This document shows, one piece after another, positions 9,620 through 18,145 of a stretch of 64,000 bases of DNA. Both the position numbers and the translations under genes were made by a program. Below the pieces are notes generated by a model. The model made no database searches and had not been told where the DNA came from. It saw only the letters and a list, made by a program, of their open reading frames with translations. The DNA is taken from the NCBI GenBank assembly GCA_031291055.1, contig JARLJU010000236.1, forward strand, positions 124,001 through 188,000, read 5' to 3'. Every line of letters begins with the position of its first letter. The stretch's first letter is position 1. Origin of the DNA: Rudaea sp. (GTDB taxonomy: Bacteria; Pseudomonadota; Gammaproteobacteria; Xanthomonadales; Rhodanobacteraceae).

Positions 9620-10391
9620 TCGGCAGGATGGCGCGCAATTGCAGCAGCGCCTGGATATCTTGCTGCAGCAGCAACGCGACTTGATCGCGGGCCTTGAGCG
9701 CGGGCAGAGCTATTTCCAGCAACTGGCGCGTTCGGTGTGGCGTGTCCAGGAAGAGGAGCGCCGAAGGCTTGCGCGCGAGTTGCACGATGGCATCGGCCAG
9801 AACCTGACCGCGATCGTACGCATGCTCGGCGATGCCCTGAGCGAGTTTCAATCGGCCGGTGGGGCGGGGCGCGGCCGCCTTGAAAAGGCCTGCGATCTGG
9901 CGGAGTCCACGCTGGCGGAGACGCGTGCGCTTTCGCGCCAGTTGCGGCCACAGATTCTCGACGACCTCGGCCTGCCCGCGGCGTTGCGCTGGCTTGCGCG
10001 GACTTTCAGCGACAGTCATGCCCTGGAAGTGCACCTCGACCTGATCGAGCCGCCGGTATCGCTGCAGGGCGATGCTGCGATCCTAGTCTTTCGTGTCGTG
10101 CAGGAAGCAATGGCCAATATCGCCAAGCATGCCCAGGCACACAAAGTGGACATTTACCTTCGCTACACGGGCCAACGTGTCATACTGAAAATACGCGACG
10201 ACGGCTGTGGTTGCGATCCGGCTGAAGCGCTTGCGACCGGCAGCCAGGGTCAAGGCAGTGGCCTCGGCGGCGTGCGCGACCGGGTGCGGCTGTTCGGCGG
10301 TGAATGTCACATCGACTCCATCCCGGGTGGCGGATTCGCGGTCGCAATCGAATTTCCGTTCGCAACCGCTCCCGCAAAGCGGTCGTCTTGA
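9609..10391 (+). CDS. NarL/UhpB-type sensor histidine kinase, soluble
   Basis: 260 aa. An N-terminal coiled-coil-like stretch leads into a HisKA_3 dimerisation domain with the phosphoacceptor His in EEERRRLARELHDGIGQNL, and then a HATPase domain (VVQEAMANIAKHAQA, IRDDGCGCD, GSGLGGVRDRVRLFGG). It has no membrane segment and no sensory domain of its own, so the input must come from a partner. The 11-bp overlap with the Ser/Thr kinase gene points to that kinase. The response regulator gene begins 23 bp after the stop and is the expected phosphotransfer target. Confidence 0.9.
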   Translation: MAIDRQDGAQLQQRLDILLQQQRDLIAGLERGQSYFQQLARSVWRVQEEERRRLARELHDGIGQNLTAIVRMLGDALSEFQSAGGAGRGRLEKACDLAESTLAETRALSRQLRPQILDDLGLPAALRWLARTFSDSHALEVHLDLIEPPVSLQGDAAILVFRVVQEAMANIAKHAQAHKVDIYLRYTGQRVILKIRDDGCGCDPAEALATGSQGQGSGLGGVRDRVRLFGGECHIDSIPGGGFAVAIEFPFATAPAKRSS

Positions 10392-10414
10392 CTCATCGAC
10401 ATGGTCTTGTCCCA

Positions 10415-11053
10415 ATGATCCGACTGCTGCTCGCCGATGATCACACCGTCGTACGCGAAAGCCTGGTTGCGGTGCTGCGCGCCAGTGCCGACTGCGTTGT
10501 CGTCGCCGAGGCAGGCGACGGCATCAGTGCGATCGAACTGGCCATGAACGTGCGCCCGGATGTGGCGATCATCGACATCTCGATGCCGAGACTGAACGGC
10601 ATCGAGGTTGTACGCCGATTGCACGCAGAGCTGCCGCGCACGCGCGTGCTCGTGCTGACCATGCATGAGGAGGAGGAATACGTACTCCACGTCATTCGCG
10701 CCGGTGCAGCGGGCTACCTGCTCAAACACGCCGCGACCGTCGAACTGCTCGGCGCGATACGCACGCTGGCAGCCGGCGGCGTTCATTTCGGCCCATATGC
10801 TGCAAAAGTACTCGCCGATCAGGTGCAACAGCCAGGCAGGACCCCGGACGATCCCTATGGCGCGCTGTCTTCGCGCGAACGCGAGGTCCTGCATCTCATG
10901 GTCGATGGCCTCACTACCAAGGAAATCTCCCGCCGCCTGGAGATCACAGTCAAGACCGCGGAAAACCATCGCGGGCGCGTGCTGGCCAAACTGGGCATGC
11001 GCAACAGCGCAGAGCTAGTGCGCTACGCGATGCGCAAACGGCTGGTCGAGTGA
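10415..11053 (+). CDS. NarL/LuxR-family response regulator
   Basis: 212 aa. The receiver domain has the acidic pair in LLLADDHTVVRESL, the phosphoacceptor Asp in VAIIDISMPRLNG, and a conserved Lys in AGYLLKHA. The C-terminal GerE/LuxR DNA-binding helix-turn-helix is SSREREVLHLMVDGLTTKEISRRL ... TAENHRGRVLAKLGM. I chose the ATG at 10415, where the family N-terminus MIRLLLADDH begins; the longer frame upstream overlaps the kinase gene and is not family-like. It is the predicted output of the FHA-GAF/Ser-Thr-kinase/histidine-kinase cluster; its target genes are unknown. Confidence 0.92.
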   Translation: MIRLLLADDHTVVRESLVAVLRASADCVVVAEAGDGISAIELAMNVRPDVAIIDISMPRLNGIEVVRRLHAELPRTRVLVLTMHEEEEYVLHVIRAGAAGYLLKHAATVELLGAIRTLAAGGVHFGPYAAKVLADQVQQPGRTPDDPYGALSSREREVLHLMVDGLTTKEISRRLEITVKTAENHRGRVLAKLGMRNSAELVRYAMRKRLVE

Positions 11054-11163
11054 CCCACGATCGTCAAAAGTAGTCGATCACGCCTTTTCTGGAACGGCCG
11101 AAGTCGTATGAAAACCTTCGGCAGCGCATGCACGCTGCTGCCAATTGGCGCCCTGGCGTTTTT

Positions 11164-12624
11164 CTAGACATCCAACCTACCCGGTGTGGATAGCGTCAAG
11201 GAAAGCTCGGGGTTGGCACGCATCTGCCGATAGGCCACCAGCGCCGCCTCGCGCGATTCGCGCAGGTCGACCATCGGCGCCGGATACCCGATCCGGCGCA
11301 GCAGATCGGCGTCCTTCCAGGGCTGATGAACCAATGGAGCGGGGACGCCCTGCAATTCCGGCACCCAGCGCCGCACGTAGGCGCCATCGGGATCGAACCG
11401 TTCGCCCTGGCTGACCGGATTGAAGATGCGGAAATAAGGTGCGGCATCGGCGCCACTGCCGGCCGTCCACTGCCAGCCCTGGGTGTTGTTGGCCAGATCC
11501 GCATCGACCAGCGTATCCCAGAACCAGCGCGCGCCATGCAGCCAGTGCCGGCGCAGATTCTTGGTCAGGAAGCTCGCCACGATCATGCGCACGCGGTTGT
11601 GCATCCATCCACTTTTCCACAATTGGCGCATGCCGGCATCGACGATCGGCACGCCGGTTTCGCCGCGCTGCCAGCGCGCGATCGCTTCGGCGTCGCCTTG
11701 CAGCCACGGGAAGGTGTCGAATTGGGGATTGAGATTTTGCTGCGGCGTCTGCGGAAAGTGATGCAGCAGCTGATGCGAGAAATCGCGCCAGCCCAGTTCG
11801 CGCATGAAAGGCTCGGCCGCCGCACGCATGCGCCCGGAAGCGGGCTGGCCGAGCAATTCCCAGGCGATCTGCCGCGGCCCGATCTCGCCGAAATGCAGGT
11901 GCGCCGACAACCGCGACGTGCCTTCGCGATCCGGGCGGTCGCGACCTTGCGCGTAGTCAGTCAGCGCGTCGGCGCAGAAGCGCCGGAGCGCGTCGTGCGC
12001 ACCTTGCTCCCCGGGTTTCCAGGCGTTGCGCAAGCCTCGATCCCAGGCGACCTTCGGCAGCAGCGCAAGTGCATCGAGCATCACACCACCCCGCGCACCG
12101 AGTGATGCAATGCGTTTCGGCGCAGGAATCGGCGGCCGCGGCTCAATCTGCGCACGAGCCTTGCGCCAGTACGGCGTAAATACCCTGTATGGTCCGCCCT
12201 GCCCGGTCTGGATTTCCCAGGGTTCGATCAACAGGTTCGCATTGAAACTTTCGGCGACGACCCCGCGCGCGCGCAAGCCCTGCCCGATCTGCGCTTCGCG
12301 CGCGATAAGCGCCGGCTCGTAAAGCCGGTTCCAGTACACGGCTTGCGCGCCGGTCTGACCGACCAGGTCTTCCAGTACCTCCAGACTTGATCCCGAGCGG
12401 ATATGAAGTTCCGCTCCGCGCCGACGCAGATCGCGTGCGAGCGCGGCCAGCGAATGGTGCAGCCACCAGCGGCTTGCGGCTCCCGGTGCCCACTCGTCTT
12501 CTTCATCGGGCGCGTGGATGTAGGCGCAGAGCACGCGCGCATGCGTACGCAGTGCGGCGTCGAGGGCCGGGTTGTCCTCGAGCCTGAGATCGCGCCGGAA
12601 CCAGACGATGGCCGCATTGTTCAT
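11164..12624 (-). CDS. phrB: Deoxyribodipyrimidine photolyase (class I CPD photolyase)
   Basis: 486 aa. The N-terminal photolyase antenna domain starts AIVWFRRDLRLEDNPAL. The FAD-binding C-terminal half carries the conserved MHNRVRMIVASFLTK, the DADLANNTQGWQWTAGSG block and FNPVSQGERFDPDG, all typical of class I enzymes. It repairs cyclobutane pyrimidine dimers using blue light, with FADH- as catalytic cofactor; an MTHF antenna is likely but not provable here. It stands alone, convergent with the response regulator gene (110 bp between stops) and divergent from the A2M gene; the 220-bp gap on that side shows no further gene. Confidence 0.93.
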   Translation of the reverse strand: MNNAAIVWFRRDLRLEDNPALDAALRTHARVLCAYIHAPDEEDEWAPGAASRWWLHHSLAALARDLRRRGAELHIRSGSSLEVLEDLVGQTGAQAVYWNRLYEPALIAREAQIGQGLRARGVVAESFNANLLIEPWEIQTGQGGPYRVFTPYWRKARAQIEPRPPIPAPKRIASLGARGGVMLDALALLPKVAWDRGLRNAWKPGEQGAHDALRRFCADALTDYAQGRDRPDREGTSRLSAHLHFGEIGPRQIAWELLGQPASGRMRAAAEPFMRELGWRDFSHQLLHHFPQTPQQNLNPQFDTFPWLQGDAEAIARWQRGETGVPIVDAGMRQLWKSGWMHNRVRMIVASFLTKNLRRHWLHGARWFWDTLVDADLANNTQGWQWTAGSGADAAPYFRIFNPVSQGERFDPDGAYVRRWVPELQGVPAPLVHQPWKDADLLRRIGYPAPMVDLRESREAALVAYRQMRANPELSLTLSTPGRLDV

Positions 12625-12846
12625 GCGCCAAGACTAACGTTTCATAGCGTGGATGCGAGGTGAATCCCGCGCCGCCTCGATGAGTGTTCGGATCGAGGCT
12701 TCAATGCGTTTTATTCCCGTGCGGGAGACGCATCGGCCGCAGCCGATCGGCCATCGTCCGAACACAATTCATCGCATCCCTGGCCGCGGAAAAACACAGA
12801 TGCACGGGTATACTCCCACAGCCGCTGGGGCCATTCGGGAATCAAC

Positions 12847-15800
12847 ATGTCAGGTTCACTTTCGCTGTCGACGCGCTGCAAATGCGGCTCCGTGCTGCCC
12901 GTACTTCTCCTGCTCCTACTTGCAGCATGCGGCAAACCCGAAGCGCCGATCGCCCCGGTTGCCCAGACGCCAAGGCCGGCACAGCAAGCAGTGCCTGCGC
13001 CGGTACCGGCCGGGTTTGCACTGGTTGCGACGAAGGCGGCGATGTACGAAGGCGAACTGGCGATCGAGCTCGAGTTCACGCAGAATCTGGCCGGCGCACA
13101 GGCCTTCGATAACTTGCTGGTAGTGACCGGCCCCAAGGGCGAAACGGTCACCGGAAGCTGGGCGCTGGACGACAACGGCAAGACCCTGCGCTTCCCCTTC
13201 GTCGAAGCCGACAAGAATTACAAGGTGGCGATCGATGGCGCCCTGTCCGCCGCTGATGGCAAGGCGCTCGGAGAGAAAATCGAAAAAGAGGTCTATACGG
13301 GTCCGCTGCAACCCGCCGCCGGCTTTGCCTCCCAGGGCAACGTCCTGCCCGCACGCGGTACGCGAGGATTGCCGGTAGTGTCGGTCAACGTCAGGGAAGT
13401 GGACGTCGAATTCCTGCGCGTGCGCGACAAGGAGCTGTCGAATTTCTTCGCTGCCTACCAGCGCAACGGCAAGCGCAGCGCCTGGGACCTGGACGACTCG
13501 CGCGGCTATTGGGGACGCAAGGGCAAGCCTTTGGCCGCGATCGCCGACTCGGTGTATGCAAACCGGTTCGTGCTCGACGGCAAACCGAACGAGCGCGCGC
13601 TATCGTATCTGCCGACGCAGAACATCGAAGAGTTGTCGGCGCCGGGCCTGTACTTCGCGGTGATGAAACGCGCCGGCAATTTCGCCGACCAGTACGAAAC
13701 CTGCTTTTTCTTCGTCAGCGACATCGGCCTGCACACGCGCATGTACCGCGACAAGATCTGGCTGCACACGGCGTCGCTGAAGAGCGGCGAGCCGCTGTCG
13801 GGCGTGGACGTGCAGATTCTCGACGCCAGCGGCAATGCGGTCGTAAGCGGGAAGACCGACGGCGACGGCAATGCGCAGCTTGCCTATGAACTGAACTCGC
13901 AGCATGTGCTGCTCGCGCGCAGCGGCAAGGATGTATCGATCCTGCCGTTCAACCAGCCCGCCCTGGACCTGTCGGATTTCCAGGTCAGCGGGCGCAAGCA
14001 GGAATGGTTCGATGTGTTCGCCTGGTCGGGCCGCGATCTGTACCGTCCCGGCGAAACCCTGCGCCTGTCGGCGCTGCTGCGCGATTTCGACGGAAACCCG
14101 CTGAAGCCGCAGCCGCTGATCGCGACGCTTAAACAACCCGATGGCCGCACCTACGACACGGTCACGCTGCAGCCGAAGGAACTGGGCTACCTGGAGTGGT
14201 CGCGCAGCGTTCCCGCGGACGCTCCGACCGGACGCTGGACGGTCGAGTTCCGCCTCGATCCCGCGGCCAAGGAAGCGGCGCAAAGTTATACTTTTCGCGT
14301 CGAGGAATTCCTGCCCGAGCGGCTCAAGCTCGATCTGGATGCCGGGCAGGCGCAATTGAAGCCGGGCGAGCCACTCAAGTTGGCGGTAAAGGCCGACTAT
14401 CTGTATGGCGCACCTGCTTCGGGCAACCGTTTCACCGCGCGCCTGACCCTGGCGCCGGACCAGCACCCAGTCGATGCGCACAAGGATTTCTTCTTCGGCG
14501 ACCCCACGCTTGATCTGCCCAAGAAAGCCGACGACGTGATCGACGAAAAACTCGATGACCAGGGCAAGCTCGAATCCGATGTGCCGGTGCTGGCCGATGC
14601 CAAGCCGACCGCGCCCGTCGCCGCCGTGGTTTCCGGCAGTGTCTATGAAACCGGCGGACGCACGGTCACGCGCACGTTGAAACGAACGATGTGGCCGGCC
14701 GAGGCCCTGGTCGGCGTGCGCCCGCTGTTCGACGACAAGGACGGCGCCAACGCCAACGGCAGTGCCGGTTTCGAGATCATCCGCAGCAATGCCAAGGGCG
14801 ACCTGCTCGCCGCGCAAAGTGTGAGAGTGACGCTCGTGCGCGAATTGCGCGACTACCACTGGGTCTTCGACAAGGACAACGGCTGGCACTTCGATTACAC
14901 GCAACGCTATGAAAACGGCGAAACGCGGGATCTGGCACTGGAAGCCGGCAAGGCTGCGCGCGTGGATTTTCCGGTCGAATGGGGCGACTACCGTGTCGAG
15001 GTACGCGATCCTGCGACCGGTCTGACCATGCGCTATCCCTTCGTCGCCGGCTGGAGCTGGAGTGACGAGAACCGCGGCAAGGATGCGCGCCCGGACAAGA
15101 TCAAGCTGGCTCTGGACAAGGAGCGCTACAAAACCGGCGACACGTTGAAAGTCACGATCACGCCACCGCATCCGGGCCCGGGCGTGCTGCTGGTCGAATC
15201 AGATCACCTGTTGTATGCAAAGAACATCGACGCGAAAGCCGGGTCGACATTCGAGATTCCGGTCACGGCGGACTTCGAGCGCCACGACGTCTATGTCACC
15301 GCACTGGTGTTCCGTCCTGGCGCGGCGACCGACAAGGTGACGCCGGCGCGTGCCGTCGGCGAAGCCTTCGTGCCGATGGATCGAGCCGCACGCAAGCTCG
15401 CCATCGAACTGACCGCACCGGCTTTGATGAAACCGGAAACCGAGCTGCCGGTGACGATCAGGGCCAAGGCACTGTCAGGCAAACCTGCGTGGGCAACCGT
15501 TTACGCCGTCGATGTCGGCATCCTCAACATCACCCGCTTCCCGCTGCCGGACGCAAACGCGGATTTCTTCGCCCAGCGCCGCCTCGGCGTCGATGCCTAC
15601 GACGTCTACGGAAAAATCATCGAAAGCTACGATGGCACCAATGCCAAATTGCGCTTCGGCGGCGACATGGCGCTGGCGGCGCTGCCGCAGGCGCGGCGGC
15701 CGACGGCCAAGGTCCAGACCGTTGACTTGTTCAGCGGCCCGGTGCAACTGGACGCGCAAGGCAATGCGACGGTAAGAATCAAAGTGCCGGATTTCAACGG

Positions 15801-17829
15801 CACCCTGCGCGTAGCCGCCCTCGTGTACGGCGAGAGCGACTACGGCAACGCGAGCGCCGAAACCATCGTGCGCGCCCCCCTGGTGGCCGAAGTTTCAACG
15901 CCGCGAGTCATGGCGCCGGGCGACAGTTCGACCCTGACCGTCGACCTGCAGAATTTCTCCGGCAGCCCGCGCGATTTCAATCTGAAGATCGATGCCAGGC
16001 CACCGCTCGTCGTCGCCGATACCACGCACAAGATCACGCTGGCCGATGGCGCCAAGCGGACGATCAGTTTTCCGCTGCACGCCAGCGAGGAATACGGCGT
16101 CGGCAAATTCAGCGTCAGCGCCGAGAGTTCCGATGCGAAATTGGGCGACATCAGGATCCATCGCGACTTCGAAGTCGCCGTGCGCGCGGCGTGGCCGAAC
16201 GTGCTCAACAGTACACCGAAGGTGCTCGATTCGATCGCGCCGGTCGCGCTCGATGCCTCCGTTCTCGAAGGCTTTCTGCCGGGATCGGTGAACGCACGGC
16301 TGACCGTCAGCGCGCTGCCGCCGCTGCCGTTCTCCGCGGCAGTGCACGATCTGATCCACTACCCTTACGGCTGCATCGAACAGACCACGAGCAAAGCCTG
16401 GGCAGTGTTGCTCGACGACGAGCAGGCGGCAAAGAATTTCGGTCTCGATCCGATCGCGCCCGAACGGCGCAAGGCGATGCTGGCGGATGCGATGAGCCGG
16501 ATTTCATCGATGCAGATTCCATCAGGGCATTTCTCGATGTGGGGCGGCGATTCCTACGTCACCGAGCTGCTCACGCCCTACGTCGTGGATTTCCTGCTCG
16601 ACGCGCGCGACGCTGGCATGGATGTTCCGGACGCGACGCTGCAGAAGGCGCTGAAGCGCCTGAACGACGATCTGCTGTCCGGTGGACATCCGTACTACGG
16701 CTACGAGCACGCCGATCACCTGCGCTTCGCCGATGAAGCCTATTCCAGCTATGTGCTGGCGCGGGTGCAGCGCGCGCCGCTCGGCACATTGCGCGCGTTA
16801 TACGATAACGAGCGCGGCAAGTCGCTGACCGCGCTGCCACTCGTGCATCTGGGCGTCGCGCTGAGCCTGCAGGGCGACAAGCCGCGCGGCGAGAAAGCAA
16901 TCGAAGAAGCCTTCGCCAAGAAAGTGGAGCGTCCCTGGTATCTGGGCGACTACGGCAGCGACCTGCGCGATACCGCGCTGATGATTGCCTTGCTGCATCA
17001 GAACGGCCTGAATAAACCCGAATATGATGCGCGCACGATTGCGCTGGGCCGCGATTTCGTCGCGCGCCGCTCCGCGCGCGAAGCCGAGGCGAAGAAGTAC
17101 GGCTTCTCGTGGCTGTTCCTTTCCACGCAGGAGCAGCTGGCTCTGTTCAAGCTTGGCACCACGCTGGTCAAGGATGGAGGCGCCACGTTCACCGGCCAGC
17201 TCGCGGTCGGCGACAAGACCACCACCGTTGACGCCGCGAAAATCTGGAGCCGCAATTTCGGCGCCGGTGACATTCGATCCGGCGTGCGTCTGACGCCTGC
17301 CGGCACGCCGCCACTCTATGTCAGCCAGGATGTGGCCGGCGTACCGAAGACTGCGCCAACACCGAACGACAAGCAGGTTTCTATCAGGCGCACGTTTTAC
17401 GCCCTGGACGGTACCGGGTACGACGGCCATGCATTGAAGGAAGGCGAAGGCCTCGTCGTCGGCATCGCCATCGAGGCACGCGAGGAAATGGCCGACGCCC
17501 TGCTCACCGACCTTTTGCCTGGCGGACTGGAAATCGAGAACTTCAACCTGTCCGATGCCAAGCAATGGGCCGACGTCGTCATTGACGGCATCCAGATCAA
17601 CGACCGCGCCAGCGCCGCGGAAGTGCGCCATGAGGAATTCCGCGATGACCGCTATGTCGCGGCGCTGAAGTTGTACAAGGGGCAGAAGGCGCATGTGTTC
17701 TATCTGGTGCGCGCCGTGTCGCCGGGCACGTTTGTTGTACCGCCGCCGCTCGTCGAAGATATGTATCGGCCGGAAGTGCGTGGTGTGGGCAAGGCTGAGC
17801 CGGCGACGATGAAGGTTGTTGAGCCTTGA
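12847..17829 (+). CDS. yfhM: Bacterial alpha-2-macroglobulin lipoprotein with thioester motif
   Basis: 1660 aa. The N-terminus is a lipoprotein signal with lipobox LLAAC (Cys about residue 28), so the protein is probably anchored in the periplasm. The bait/MG domains contain SWSDENRGKDARPDKIKLAL and GVLLVESDHLLY. The thioester domain has YPYGCIEQ with the reactive Cys at about residue 1176, the CxEQ motif of thioester-forming family members. The product is thought to trap foreign proteases that breach the envelope. The partner gene pbpC follows on the same strand, the usual arrangement for this family, coupling protease defence with peptidoglycan repair. Confidence 0.93.
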   Translation: MSGSLSLSTRCKCGSVLPVLLLLLLAACGKPEAPIAPVAQTPRPAQQAVPAPVPAGFALVATKAAMYEGELAIELEFTQNLAGAQAFDNLLVVTGPKGETVTGSWALDDNGKTLRFPFVEADKNYKVAIDGALSAADGKALGEKIEKEVYTGPLQPAAGFASQGNVLPARGTRGLPVVSVNVREVDVEFLRVRDKELSNFFAAYQRNGKRSAWDLDDSRGYWGRKGKPLAAIADSVYANRFVLDGKPNERALSYLPTQNIEELSAPGLYFAVMKRAGNFADQYETCFFFVSDIGLHTRMYRDKIWLHTASLKSGEPLSGVDVQILDASGNAVVSGKTDGDGNAQLAYELNSQHVLLARSGKDVSILPFNQPALDLSDFQVSGRKQEWFDVFAWSGRDLYRPGETLRLSALLRDFDGNPLKPQPLIATLKQPDGRTYDTVTLQPKELGYLEWSRSVPADAPTGRWTVEFRLDPAAKEAAQSYTFRVEEFLPERLKLDLDAGQAQLKPGEPLKLAVKADYLYGAPASGNRFTARLTLAPDQHPVDAHKDFFFGDPTLDLPKKADDVIDEKLDDQGKLESDVPVLADAKPTAPVAAVVSGSVYETGGRTVTRTLKRTMWPAEALVGVRPLFDDKDGANANGSAGFEIIRSNAKGDLLAAQSVRVTLVRELRDYHWVFDKDNGWHFDYTQRYENGETRDLALEAGKAARVDFPVEWGDYRVEVRDPATGLTMRYPFVAGWSWSDENRGKDARPDKIKLALDKERYKTGDTLKVTITPPHPGPGVLLVESDHLLYAKNIDAKAGSTFEIPVTADFERHDVYVTALVFRPGAATDKVTPARAVGEAFVPMDRAARKLAIELTAPALMKPETELPVTIRAKALSGKPAWATVYAVDVGILNITRFPLPDANADFFAQRRLGVDAYDVYGKIIESYDGTNAKLRFGGDMALAALPQARRPTAKVQTVDLFSGPVQLDAQGNATVRIKVPDFNGTLRVAALVYGESDYGNASAETIVRAPLVAEVSTPRVMAPGDSSTLTVDLQNFSGSPRDFNLKIDARPPLVVADTTHKITLADGAKRTISFPLHASEEYGVGKFSVSAESSDAKLGDIRIHRDFEVAVRAAWPNVLNSTPKVLDSIAPVALDASVLEGFLPGSVNARLTVSALPPLPFSAAVHDLIHYPYGCIEQTTSKAWAVLLDDEQAAKNFGLDPIAPERRKAMLADAMSRISSMQIPSGHFSMWGGDSYVTELLTPYVVDFLLDARDAGMDVPDATLQKALKRLNDDLLSGGHPYYGYEHADHLRFADEAYSSYVLARVQRAPLGTLRALYDNERGKSLTALPLVHLGVALSLQGDKPRGEKAIEEAFAKKVERPWYLGDYGSDLRDTALMIALLHQNGLNKPEYDARTIALGRDFVARRSAREAEAKKYGFSWLFLSTQEQLALFKLGTTLVKDGGATFTGQLAVGDKTTTVDAAKIWSRNFGAGDIRSGVRLTPAGTPPLYVSQDVAGVPKTAPTPNDKQVSIRRTFYALDGTGYDGHALKEGEGLVVGIAIEAREEMADALLTDLLPGGLEIENFNLSDAKQWADVVIDGIQINDRASAAEVRHEEFRDDRYVAALKLYKGQKAHVFYLVRAVSPGTFVVPPPLVEDMYRPEVRGVGKAEPATMKVVEP

Positions 17830-17870
17830 GTGTTTCAGTGCAAAGCTTTCACTCGCCTGCGCCGAGCGCC

Positions 17871-17896
17871 TTACTTTTGGCATTGCCAAAAAGTAA
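17871..17896. repeat. Hairpin-forming intergenic element flanked by a short direct repeat
   Basis: TTACTTTTGGCA and GCCAAAAAGTAA form a stem of 11-12 bp with one bulge around a TT loop. A GCGCCGAGCGC direct repeat flanks it at about 17860 and 17910. Similar 'ACTTTTGGCxxxxGCCAAAAGT' elements are common between genes in Xanthomonadales. It lies in the 266-316 bp between the A2M and pbpC genes and could attenuate read-through, but it has no following T-run typical of a strong terminator. Confidence 0.45.
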
Positions 17897-18145
17897 GCAA
17901 AAAGGTAGGCGCCGAGCGCGGTGTTTTGATCCACGAATCCGTCCATCGATGGACTACGTGGAGGCGGATGTCTTGGTTTTGTCTTCGGCGCGCACGATGC
18001 GCGCCAGTTCATTGCACATACACGGACGTGCGTTCAACGAATCCCGTAGCCACCTCGCGAACTCGCAGGGCAGGATGCCCGGAGAGCGCATCAAGTGAGT
18101 CGCTCGCCGCAGGCGAGCGAAAGCCTATCCAAAACACATCCGGCA

